Source: Heliocidaris tuberculata (taxonomy: Eukaryota; Echinodermata; Echinoidea; Camarodonta; Echinometridae). From it: a stretch of 64,000 nucleotides of DNA. The translations under genes and the position numbers were made by a program. How positions within the stretch are numbered: the stretch's first letter is position 1; each line of letters starts with the position of its first letter. The DNA lies in assembly GCA_025618425.1 (NCBI GenBank), contig CM046844.1, positions 16,812,920 through 16,876,919 of the forward strand, written 5' to 3'. This document shows positions 31,334-37,114 of the stretch, piece after piece. Below the pieces are notes generated by a model, which was not told the DNA's origin, ran no database searches, and saw only the letters and a list, made by a program, of their open reading frames with translations.

Positions 31334-34102
31334 TGGTAAGAAAGCAATTGGAGCTCTCATTTTTTGATGGATTTGATTCATTGTTTTCACAGAGATGGAA
31401 GGGTTATGGGCATCATGGAGGTGTCACGGTCCATCGGCGATGGACGCTTTAAGCACTGCGGGGTCATCTCTACACCGGACATCAAGAAATGCCAGCTGGG
31501 AGACAACGATCGCTACTTCCTCCTGTCCTGCGATGGATTATGGGAAGGTTTTGACGCTGATGCTGTCATGCAGTTCACCAATAAAATCCTGGATGTGAGT
31601 CAAAGAATTTTGTGTTCTTGATGGTCGTCTGTTGAGAGCCAGATGGGCGTTAACTCTGTGTAAAAGTAAGGGAGTTTAATAATGCCCTTCTGCCTCTCAA
31701 TGCAAATTATTTTGTTCAGTATCAATTTAAGGTAAAGGCATTCACTAGGGCTTATCTAGAGGGAATGTAGGAGGCACATACCCTTCTATTTTGCAACCAT
31801 TTCCCATGAAGGAAAGCGTGTTTGTATAGTGTGGGGTATGTGAGCACCCCTCTATTACAAAATCCTGGATCTGCCACTGTTTGCTTATCAAGGTTTCAAG
31901 TCTGTTTTTAAAAATATTACTCATTACTCATGTATGAGTTCCATTTTTCTAATGGTAAGATGCAAGTTAAAATTGATGGATTTCTTCTTTGTTTCCACGT
32001 TGGAACTTTTTGCAGTTTGTACATGTTGTCACAAAAAAAGTTTATGTCCATAATTATTCCAAATCATATCTTTGATATATGCATACCAATTTCTTGAAAT
32101 TTTTGTATTGTCAAAATTATGTGAATATATGTACGTGCTTCACTGGGTGTAAGCTTTCCTAAAGGTAAGAATTTAAATCAGTGATCTTGACAGACTGACA
32201 GTACTGTGAATGATAAACACTATAAGCTTACTTCAAGTATCAAAATTGATTTCTTATGTCTAGTAATACTTTTCATTGGCATGATATTTTATTTCGTATG
32301 AGCAGAAAGTTTTCAGAGAAATTACATTTCAAGTGTTTATATTTCTCTTTGTAGATATTCTCTGTTTCGTTTGTAACTAGGGATTGATTTGATTTGATTG
32401 TAACAGATCATATAGACTGACATTCAGGGTGTTCTTACCATCCCTATCAAAGATGGTTTTACATAATTATAGAGGTGGTGTAGTATACAGAGTGCCAACT
32501 AGTACGGATTTTCCGTATTTAGTACAGAATGCGAAGGTAAATACGGAATTATGGAAACCCCTCCAAAAAATACAGATTTTTTTTTCTTTATTTTATTGCG
32601 GCATAAGTCCGGCAGCGCAAGTCCTGCACTCGAGCACAAACGTCTCCATAATTTCCGGGTGGCAAACATGCAGATTTCATACTGCCGCTCTCCCCTCTCG
32701 CACGGCCGTTATCCGCAGTACTTTGATTCACGATCAGAGGACCACACTTGTACCTACATGTAATACATTGTATCTGGTACTGATGTGCTCACTGATGTGT
32801 ACTATGCATACACAGTATTTTACGTGGAAACGTCTGATAGTTCATTGAAGTTCCAAAATGTTACATAAAGTTTATGTAATGTGAAATTTGAAGTCCCAAA
32901 TCATGCGTGGTATTTATCCCGCTGGCGATAGTGCCACCGAGCATTTTAATTATCTGCAGTCCCACCTGTCTAAGCTTTTGTAGGAGATCTATGAATGACT
33001 CACTGTTTCCTCGAGCATGCCGAGCTAACTCATCAATTTCAAGGATAAATTTATTCTTGATTGGCATTGATTAGAACAAAAAATGTTAGGAACTATACTG
33101 GTAGACTTTGTTTTGCCCAGATTTTCTCTGTTAGTTTAATTCTACCGGTACTCTATTAAGCCACACACCCACACCCACAATTATTTTACCATAAGAGAGC
33201 CCCCCACCCACCCTTACCCCTTGTTTTTCTTTTTTTTTCTTTCTTTTTTTTTGTAATGATGCATAGCTATTATTTTTGCACAGCACTGCATTGCAATGCC
33301 ATTTTCTTGATGTTGAAAACACCTCACTTGAAAATAATGATTTCTGTCAAAAAATACTGATTTTGAGCTTTCTGAGTACTGATTTTAGCTCTTGGAAATA
33401 GGCAGCTCTGGGTGTAGTGGATCAGTCACCAGGTTGTGGATCCAATGGTAGAGGATAATTTCCCGCAGTGGCATCAATATCCTTGTACAAGGCTTTCATT
33501 ATGAGTCACTCTTAACCCAAGTGAACTAAGTAGGTACCAAGGCTGGTATTCAATTCAAAACCTGCATTTAGTAAGTGTTTAACTTAGCATTTGGCTTGGC
33601 TATTTAAAATGGCGTAACTCGTATTGAGAGTATTTTACTTCAGCAAGCCGATTTTAAGGCAAAATACTTGCCTGATAGCCATGTTAACATCACATAGCTA
33701 ATCCAAAATTATAAAACCTAAGTAAAATACTTATATTTCATACTTGAGTACTGAATTGAATACAGACCCAGTTTAGAAAAAATGTCACAAATGCCTTAGT
33801 GCCCTGTGGAATCTAGGCTAAGGCCATGATATTAATTTGTAAAGTACATGTACTTGTGAAGTGCATAGAGACAAGAGAAATGATTAACCGAGAGGAAAAC
33901 GAGCTTACATATCTCAAGAAGCTTCTCCACTATTTTACTCTTTCCATTTTTTGTGCAGGGAGAAGAAGTCAAGCAATCAGAAGGCAAGTCCAAGGATGAT
34001 GTGTTGTTTGAGATAGCGTGCAACAGACTGGCATCGGAGGCTATTCGGAGAGGAAGTACAGACAATATAACGGTCATCTTGGTTGACATTAAAAAAAGCT
34101 AG
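11690..34102 (+). CDS. ILKAP: ILKAP-like PP2C protein phosphatase, seven exons, N-terminus missing
   Basis: A metal-dependent Ser/Thr phosphatase of the PPM/PP2C family. In vertebrates ILKAP binds and restrains integrin-linked kinase in the cytoplasm and nucleus. Exons are 11690-11914, 12490-12607, 24053-24253, 24672-24759, 30816-30937, 31393-31594 and 33959-34102. All junctions keep frame and yield about 365 residues; human ILKAP has 392. Signature segments fit ILKAP: AERKGERNEMQDKHVIL, FYAVYDGHSGDKASKYAAET, KDGSTAVCVLVVDNTLYIAN, TPTQYDERMRIQKAGGNVR, GIMEVSRSIGDGRFKHCGV and SCDGLW. Metal-site aspartates are visible at window residues D95, D124, D298 and D353. The first exon ends in phase 1 upstream of 11690 and was not found. 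The gene converges on the alkaline phosphatase gene. Confidence 0.93.
12490..12607 (+). CDS. ILKAP: ILKAP exon b: start of PP2C domain
   Basis: Acceptor CATTTGTAG, donor GTAAGT. It encodes GLYRLHGCYAERKGERNEMQ and the following D95, the first PP2C motif. It leaves in phase 2. A 187-bp MITE begins 52 bases after the donor. Confidence 0.93.
12659..12845. mobile_element. MITE with TACAGTGAAACC ends
   Basis: The left end CAGTGAAACCTGTCTATAAA and right end inverse (GCAGGTTTGACTG) are flanked by TA. GGTGGTCTTTCTATACA-type motifs repeat inside. A pogo/Tc1-type non-autonomous element is likely; the superfamily is inferred from TA and the end sequence. Confidence 0.72.
13175..13615. repeat. cluster of GTTTTCACGAAGTGACG motifs in both orientations
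   Basis: Direct copies start near 13179, 13367, 13467 and 13584, and inverse copies (CGTCACTTCGTGAAAAC) near 13420 and 13540; some copies are imperfect. Together they form nested imperfect palindromes spanning about 440 bases of the second visible phosphatase intron. Confidence 0.7.
13979..15240 (-). mobile_element. PIF/Harbinger-type DNA transposon remnant (ends uncertain)
   Basis: The element is recognised from the transposase fragment at 14313-14792. The flanks are GC-richer than their surroundings, with inverted short motifs (GTGCAGAGGCTGC and relatives). GTAGGTGGC-containing sequence appears near both outer limits, but I could not define true TIRs or a 3-bp target duplication, so the limits are approximate. 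Confidence 0.45.
14313..14792 (-). pseudogene. Harbinger transposase N-terminal fragment
   Basis: The 159-codon minus-strand frame includes MLWEL-like GPLLMWELCGDFKAYLRIEQ, then FWEMVDRLTPSISKH and RLAITLRFLVTGDSYHSLAF. The last is close to the 'RLA(V/I)TLRFLATGxSYRSLxxxFR' block of PIF/Harbinger DDE transposases. The frame then turns to unrelated sequence, and the catalytic DDE region is absent downstream. This is a deleted, inactive copy within a host intron. Confidence 0.68.
15620..16240 (+). repeat. tandem repeat, about 150-bp unit, four diverged copies
   Basis: Each unit carries AAGAACCATTTGA, ACTTCAAACTTGGTACTAGT, GTATGTATCACCATAGG and GATCTGATTAGATTTT in that order. Units begin near 15645, 15768, 15924 and 16076. 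The 5' flank (15530-15620) contains a GGTGGTGCCGGAGGCATTTT block. The element class is unknown. Confidence 0.7.
16890..17790 (+). mobile_element. second Helitron2-like family, nested in copy B
   Basis: The left end forms a hairpin: GTCCCCGC-CGAAC pairs with GTTCG-CGAGGGGAC (16890-16919). An inverted copy of that end, CCGGCGGGGACA, lies at about 17744-17755. It is followed by a second hairpin ATTACGC/GCGTAAT (17759-17775) and the terminus CACTTG. Alignment with copy A (ACAATTTTTCATTTTGAC) places both borders in a T run, i.e. T/T insertion. A (CCGT)n tract (16959-16992) and a four-unit minisatellite fill the interior. The architecture equals that of the host element although the sequence is unrelated. 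Confidence 0.65.
17018..17598 (+). repeat. four tandem copies of a 147-bp unit
   Basis: ATGCTACTTCTC recurs at 17021, 17168, 17315 and 17459. Every unit contains GATTTTGATTCCGATTG, GGGCTGGGTGGGGGCTTCC and ATGCAAATTTATGCAAATTT. The units are almost identical, so the expansion is recent. Confidence 0.95.
18122..18180 (+). pseudogene. tRNA-like module inside Helitron-like copy B
   Basis: A box TGGTCTAGTGG (18122-18132), B box GGTTCGACTCC (18165-18175), then a T run. It sits at the same place as the Gly-like module of copy A, but the anticodon-arm region has changed (CTCCGGTTCAAACGG), so it has lost the CCC-like loop while both promoter boxes remain. Confidence 0.65.
18575..18880 (+). repeat. 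C run and (CT)n-rich tract
   Basis: A poly(C) run is followed by about 300 bases of CTCTCT/CCTTT pyrimidine sequence leading into the satellite. Long open frames through it (Ser/Leu/Phe-rich) are artefacts. A shorter relative precedes the diverged unit at 21675. Confidence 0.9.
18881..21420 (+). repeat. 337-bp satellite, eight tandem units
   Basis: CTTTCTCTTTCACCTCCC starts units at 18881, 19218, 19555, 19892, 20229, 20566, 20903 and 21239; the steps are 337 throughout except the last (336). Units are nearly identical and include GGTAGTAGAGCCTAGGAATT and ATCATCATCGTCATCATC tracts. Two variants, AAACCAAAGGGGCGCTATT and AAAACAAAGGGGCGCCATT, run in the order A-A-B-A-B-A-B-A, giving a 674-bp higher-order period. 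The array lies inside Helitron-like copy B. Confidence 0.96.
21540..21900 (+). repeat. ninth, diverged satellite unit with its CT-rich leader
   Basis: It repeats the C run, CT-rich leader and satellite unit (ATCTTTCTACGAATCATCCC, GGGGCGCTATTCCACTTAAA) with many differences. The following 100 bases (GAGGGTCATCTATCAC) repeat those after unit 8. The GGGGCGCTAT(T/G)CCACTTA core also occurs once in copy A near 5773, so this is probably the ancestral single-copy state. Confidence 0.8.
22010..23565 (+). mobile_element. Helitron-like copy C, left end missing, lacks the tRNA module
   Basis: It starts a few bases after the end of copy B and tracks copy A from the AGTCAATTTTCTTCGAATTTT block to the family terminus (GACAGACCACCT, weakened hairpin, GTCTAG, then T). 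At 23165-23190 the tRNA-like module of copies A, B and D is absent and only T-rich sequence joins the two flanks. Confidence 0.72.
23670..23819. mobile_element. palindromic MITE, GGGGAGCG subfamily
   Basis: The ends GGGGAGCGTTTCAT and ATGAAACGCTCCCC are inverse; the core contains TGCATCTGATTGGCTGAGAG. Relatives lie at 24278, 24452, 25887, 36613, 47819, 49663 and 51410. Confidence 0.85.
24053..24253 (+). CDS. ILKAP: ILKAP exon c: DGH metal motif
   Basis: Acceptor CAACTCTCCACAG, donor AA|GTGAGT. The exon joins a phase-2 codon (Val) and leaves in phase 2. It encodes RLSFYAVYDGHSGDKASKYA and a helix-rich stretch ending LTDDEFLKRASSK. D124-G125 are the family's bridging metal ligands. The family's DGHGG reads DGHSG here. 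Confidence 0.95.
24278..24425. mobile_element. palindromic MITE, GGGCCCTG subfamily
   Basis: The ends GGGCCCTGTTTCATAA and TTATGAAACGGGGCCC are inverse; the core is shared with the GGGGAGCG subfamily. It starts only 24 bases after ILKAP exon c. Confidence 0.82.
24452..24569. mobile_element. palindromic MITE, GGGCCCTG subfamily, diverged
   Basis: Ends GGCCCTGTTTCATAAAACTT and TATGAAACGGAGCCC, with a decayed core (GCTACTGAAAGCACTGAATT). It lies 26 bases after the previous copy in the same short intron. Confidence 0.75.
24672..24759 (+). CDS. ILKAP: ILKAP exon d: KDGST and NLGDS motifs
   Basis: Acceptor TTTCTTCAG. It encodes KPVWKDGSTAVCVLVV through YIANLGDSK. To join exon e in frame it must end at AAG, before the weak donor GTTCTC. 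A stronger-looking GTAAGG donor five bases upstream would put exon e out of frame. Confidence 0.88.
25013..25393. mobile_element. TTAA-flanked MITE (Kolobok/piggyBac-like), copy 1
   Basis: Ends AGGGTACCAATCACC and GGTGATTGGTACACT inside TTAA on both sides (25009-25012 and 25394-25397). A second copy in opposite orientation is at 35507-35857; the two share TATAGAGAGTGTAAT-type and CGCGCGAGCC-type internal blocks. Confidence 0.85.
25887..26025. mobile_element. chimeric palindromic MITE
   Basis: The left end (GGCGTTTCATCAAGTG, GTGATTTTTACC) belongs to the GGGGAGCG subfamily. The right end (CTTGTCATTGATGACAAGTT, GAAACATGGCCCTG) belongs to the GGGCCCTG subfamily. The shared core CCAATCAGATGCAAGGATTT joins them. 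Confidence 0.8.
26262..26292. repeat. (GA)n(CA)n microsatellite
   Basis: Short GA run directly followed by a CA run inside the foldback element. Confidence 0.9.
26761..26916. mobile_element. hAT-type MITE (CAGTGGCGGATC ends)
   Basis: Left end CAGGGGTGGATCCAGGA and right end GCAGATCCGCCACTG are imperfect inverses. ATGATGAT occurs on both sides, an apparent 8-bp duplication, but the flank is itself a GAT repeat. The TIR type is common in invertebrate hAT MITEs. Confidence 0.7.
27033..27170. repeat. (TAG)n/(CAG)n microsatellite, about 138 bp
   Basis: A long AGT triplet run grades into AGC at its 3' end. The Ser-, Val- or Thr-only frames across it are not genes. Confidence 0.96.
27418..27570. 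mobile_element. palindromic MITE, AATGGC ends
   Basis: ACTGAATGGC-type ends, an inner pair ACAAGGGTATAT(C/T)GCAC, and a centre ATATTTCACGAGTCGTCATGA make an almost complete foldback of about 150 bases. Confidence 0.75.
27775..27968 (+). repeat. 98-bp tandem duplication
   Basis: ACCCTAAACCATGAGATATG at 27775 recurs as ACCCTAAGCCATGAGATGTG at 27873. The shared remainder includes GGTCATCTGGGTACTTTTTC. A third partial copy follows to about 27990. Confidence 0.88.
28341..30266 (-). mobile_element. Helitron-like copy D, full length, inverted
   Basis: Read on the minus strand it starts AGGTGGTCTGTC with its hairpin partner GACAGAACACCT and ends GACAGACCACCT, hairpin, CTAG. Both flanking bases are T on that strand. 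It is 1,926 bp long, has the interior order of copy A, and keeps the tRNA-like module. The two complete copies share both borders exactly, which defines the element. Confidence 0.78.
29170..29232 (-). pseudogene. tRNA-Gly-like module inside copy D
   Basis: On the minus strand the A box is TGGTCCATTGG (29222-29232) and the B box GGTTCGATTCC (29181-29191). The Gly-CCC-like CTCCCATT between them is unchanged from copy A. An A/T run lies where transcription would stop. Confidence 0.7.
30310..30484. mobile_element. MITE with CAGT(C/G)GAAC(A/C)TCGTTATA ends
   Basis: The left end CAGTCGAACATCGTTATAA pairs with the inverse of TTATAACGAGGTTCCACTG-like right sequence. TA flanks both sides. Typical of mariner/pogo-type MITEs. 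Confidence 0.78.
30485..30694. repeat. foldback repeat with about 75-bp arms
   Basis: TATGTTCTTCTTTATTTCTG on the left has its exact inverse near 30640-30665, and the outer TACTTAAAAT pairs with ATTTTAAGTA. About 32 unpaired bases follow CTGTAATTTTTCT in the left arm. It ends some 120 bases before ILKAP exon e. Confidence 0.85.
30816..30937 (+). CDS. ILKAP: ILKAP exon e: ERMRIQKAGGNV segment
   Basis: Acceptor TTTTTTTGTCCAG, donor GTACTG. It encodes AFLCRFNPENEKYQFIPLSK and DHTPTQYDERMRIQKAGGNV. The 'S(K)DH.P....E..RI...GG' block is a hallmark of PP2C. It starts in phase 0 and leaves in phase 2. The donor is followed by a small GTACCTTATG triplication. Confidence 0.94.
31393..31594 (+). CDS. 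ILKAP: ILKAP exon f: SRSIGDG and SCDGLW motifs
   Basis: Acceptor GTTTTCACAG, donor GAT|GTGAGT. It encodes DGRVMGIMEVSRSIGDGRFK and LLSCDGLWEGFDADAV. D298 of CDG is a metal ligand. It ends in phase 0. Confidence 0.96.
32488..33410. mobile_element. non-autonomous hAT element with 8-bp target duplication
   Basis: The ends are CAGAGTGCCAACT and GGCAGCTCTG (inverse CAGAGCTGCC). GGTGTAGT occurs at 32477-32484 and again at 33411-33418, the 8-bp duplication expected of hAT; three extra bases lie between the left duplication and the TIR. GTACGGATTTTCCGTATTTA near the left and ATACTGATTTTGAGC near the right extend the pairing weakly. No transposase was seen. Confidence 0.75.
33959..34102 (+). CDS. ILKAP: ILKAP terminal exon g
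   Basis: Acceptor TTTTTTGTGCAG. It encodes GEEVKQSEGKSKDDVLFEIA, then CNRLASEAIRRGSTDNITVI and LVDIKKS before TAG. D353 in STDN completes the PP2C metal site. The last 83 coding bases plus 3'UTR are repeated three more times downstream. Confidence 0.95.
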   Translation, partial: GEEVKQSEGKSKDDVLFEIACNRLASEAIRRGSTDNITVILVDIKKS

Positions 34103-34153
34103 GGCCAGGTACAGGAGTTTATTTATATGATTTTAATTGCCTTATTGAAATAA

Positions 34154-34570
34154 CTTGTAAAATATTAGCATGGGAGAAAATGGGACAGAAAGTTCAGACA
34201 ATATAGCAGTCATTTTGGTCAATGTTCAGAAAAGACAGGGGCAAGTATTGGAGTTTTATTGATGTAAATTTCATTACCTTATTGAAATGGCTTGTTACAG
34301 ACTGGCGTGGGAGGTTATCGGGACAGAAAGCTCAGACAATGTAGCAGTCATTTAGTTGACATTCAGAAACGTTCAGAGAATCCAGGGGCGGGTACAAGAG
34401 TTTTATTGATGTAAATTTTCATTGCCTTATTAAAATAGCTTGTTACAGACTGGCAGTAGAGGCTATGAGGAGAGGAGTTCACAAAATTTAAGTGTCATCC
34501 TGGTTAACTTGAAGTAATATTAGGGGCAGGTACAGGAGTTTTATTGCTATTAATGCCATTGCCTCAAGCC
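34154..34570 (+). pseudogene. three decayed tandem copies of the ILKAP terminal segment
   Basis: Units start at 34154, 34291 and 34439; the functional one starts near 34016, a step of 137-148 bases. Each keeps order: TGTTACAGACTGGC, GGAGG(C/T)TAT, TCAGACAAT, GTCATTTTGGTCAA, GGGGCAGGTACAGGAGTTTT and TTGCCTTATTGAAAT. Frameshifts and stops disable all three. They may form part of the 3'UTR of the gene. Confidence 0.88.
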
Positions 34571-34950
34571 CCCAGTCACATATTGACAGATCACCCTACG
34601 GATGATGGGTTTACGGTACAGTGGAAACTGTATTGCCACTGTATTGCCACAGTCAATCCGGGAAAATCCATTAGTTCATGGGTCGAGATCCGGCTACCTC
34701 TACGGACGTCCATGGCAATCCGACAGACTCCACAGAAGATTCGCACCGTTCGAACTTCCGTAGAGTTTGCCAGATTGCCAGGGACGTCCGTAGAGAGCAC
34801 ATAATATAGTTGGAGGACACACCTCTGAAAGCAAATGCTTGGGGCGAGGGTGCCCGTAGGTGTTAGAGTATAATGAATATATGCCCTATGCTGTTTGGGT
34901 CACATTTGTCTGATAACGATAACAATGATAATGAGATTTTTTTTCATTAA

Positions 34951-35086
34951 AGTTGCACCCTAGAGCTGCCCTACTATTAACATTCCACGGTTACTCACGT
35001 TACTCGAAACCTCTCAAAATGTAACATGAGTAACCGTGGAATTGCCCATAAGCATACTCGCACTTACCATATAGTAGGCTGTACCT
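34951..35086. mobile_element. TTAA-flanked MITE with a strong central hairpin
   Basis: TTAA lies at 34947-34950 and 35087-35090. The outer arms pair imperfectly (GCCCTACTAT with ATAGTAGGC). The inner 22-base arms ATTCCACGGTTACTCACGTT and its near-perfect inverse flank a short loop (CGAAACCTCTCAAAAT). Confidence 0.78.
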
Positions 35087-35506
35087 TTAAATGAAAACCA
35101 TATTATCGTTATCGATCAAACTTGACCCAGGCTTAATATGTGCATCATGTCAACCTAAGACAAAATCTGTGCCAGCGGCAGGAATACAATATCATAGTGT
35201 GCTAGTGCACTCCAGCGATTTCTTGAAGGGTTCTGACGACTACACTGCCATGTGTGTATTGTGATTATGTATAATCTTGCTTCATCTTATCATCTCTATA
35301 AGTTGTGCTCCAGCAGATACAACATTTCTCATTTCCATATGAAAAACCAATAATATTGGCCCCCTTGCAAAGAATGACAAAATTTCATTCTAGCTCATAT
35401 TAGCACACACACAAAGTAAAATTTTAGGGCTTAGTTCTGGTGATGGTGCACTGCATTTCCAATTAATCTTACTCAAAATAATTCTCAATTGTGTATAATG
35501 CATTAA

Positions 35507-35857
35507 AGTGTACCAATCACCTGAAAAAATAATTTGTGTACAGCTAAAAAGTATGATATCAACCACAAAGAACTTATCTGGCATTCTATAGGTCAACAGT
35601 TAAAGGAGTATGAAGGAAATAAAAGGATAACGTGAAAATACTCGCGCAGTTTGATTCCGCGCGAGCCCTTATCTTGGCAAGCACGTACGGGTGCGTCGAG
35701 AAGTCTACTCACGAATCGCTTTTACGCTTATAGAGAGTGTAATAAAATTGCAATATCTCTTCATAGAATTAATATTTGAAGCTCATATTTTGAATGCAGT
35801 ATAACAATATGGAAACTAACATACAGACTAAAATATTTTTGGGGTGATTGGTACCCT
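35507..35857. mobile_element. TTAA-flanked MITE (Kolobok/piggyBac-like), copy 2
   Basis: Inverse orientation to the copy at 25013. Ends AGTGTACCAATCACC and GGTGATTGGTACCCT inside TTAA (35503-35506 and 35858-35861). Confidence 0.86.
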
Positions 35858-35909
35858 TTAAGGGCTGGTCAGACCGCACCAATATTGATAACAATAATGA
35901 GATTTTCAT

Positions 35910-36408
35910 TTAACTCTTTCGAGACAATTGACCACATTTTGTGATTAGGCTCAATAACTTTTGATTCAGAGCTCTAAAAAATATACCAGATGTATGAGTA
36001 GAAAGAGCAAAACATTCTGCACACACTATGTCCATTTTTTTTTTTTTTTTGCATGAACATATTGCATTTGACGCCAGGAATTTTTAAAAGAATAAGTTTT
36101 AATATCCTTAAATTGGCAACACTTTGAGAGGTTCAAAATCATTGTTTTTGGATCGAAATTGGCAATTTTTTCAACTTTTCAATGAAGTTCCTGATAATGT
36201 ATTTTTTTTTTTCAAGACATTACAACTGATGAGAATCATGTAGCATTAAAAGAAAAATATTGTTGCCAATTTGAAGAACACAATGTGATCAATTTAGCTT
36301 TTAAATAATTCCTGTCCTGAACAGCTGCCCAGTATAAACCCAGTGCATACAGGATCCTAGTGGTTCCTGTATTGAGTGAGTTAGAAAATCCAGTAGTTAA
36401 TGGGTTAA
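35910..36408. mobile_element. TTAA-ended repeat, copy 1 of a pair
   Basis: It contains AACTTTTGATTCAGAGCTCT, GCAAAACATTCTGCACACAC and ATTGGCAATTTTTTCAAC in the order found, inverted, at 57011-57427. The outermost bases are TTAACTC and GGGTTAA. Confidence 0.78.
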
Positions 36409-36612
36409 TGGCGTACTCGACCATACTCTCAGGTAAACACAACATAGGAGGGTGTACCTTCATTGCTATCGTTATCAATGAGATCTGACCAGCCTCTAAT
36501 TTTTGGTGGTTTTCATCTGCAAAATGTTGATAAGTGAACAGAAACTTTTTGAAGTCACATTCTCTGAAACACGTTCTATGTTCCATGGTTGGGATGACTA
36601 GCTTGATTTTCT

Positions 36613-36765
36613 GGGCCCTGTTTCATAAAACTTGTTATCAATAACAACTGCCCCATTTCTATGACAAATTTGCTCTCAGCCAATCAGATGCAAGGATTTC
36701 AGTGGCTTATAACAATTATTGTTACTTGTTATTGATATGTTTTAGTTTTTATGAAACGGGGCCCA
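36613..36765. mobile_element. palindromic MITE, GGGCCCTG subfamily
   Basis: Ends GGGCCCTGTTTCATAAAACT and ATGAAACGGGGCCC; core CCAATCAGATGCAAGGATTT. Confidence 0.85.
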
Positions 36766-36830
36766 GATCTTTCTTTGCTCATTACTCCGCTATTATGCAT
36801 TTTCTAACCCAGTTATTTGGCAAATATCAT

Positions 36831-37114
36831 TTATTTGTTGAATTTAACAGTCGGTATAAGTTTGGTTTAAATTTGGAAAATTTCTTTTCTATCCTGATCA
36901 GAACTCAAGATTACCATGGAGTCTTGTCCTTTACACAGGTGTAACTGAGGTCTGGATTAATCGTTATACAATGCGAATTGGAGGCTAATTTATTTGTTGA
37001 ATTTAACAGTTGGTGTAAGTTTGTATGAAATTTGTGAAATTTTCATTTCTGTCCTGATCAGAACTCCAGATTACCGTAACTGAGGCCTGGATTAATCGTG
37101 ATACAATGAGAATT
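36831..37114 (+). repeat. 158-bp tandem duplication
   Basis: TTATTTGTTGAATTTAACAG at 36831 and 36989, followed in both by TCCTGATCAGAACTC and GGATTAATCGT. The second copy has lost about 25 bases (the CATGGAGTCTTGTCC segment). Confidence 0.88.
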
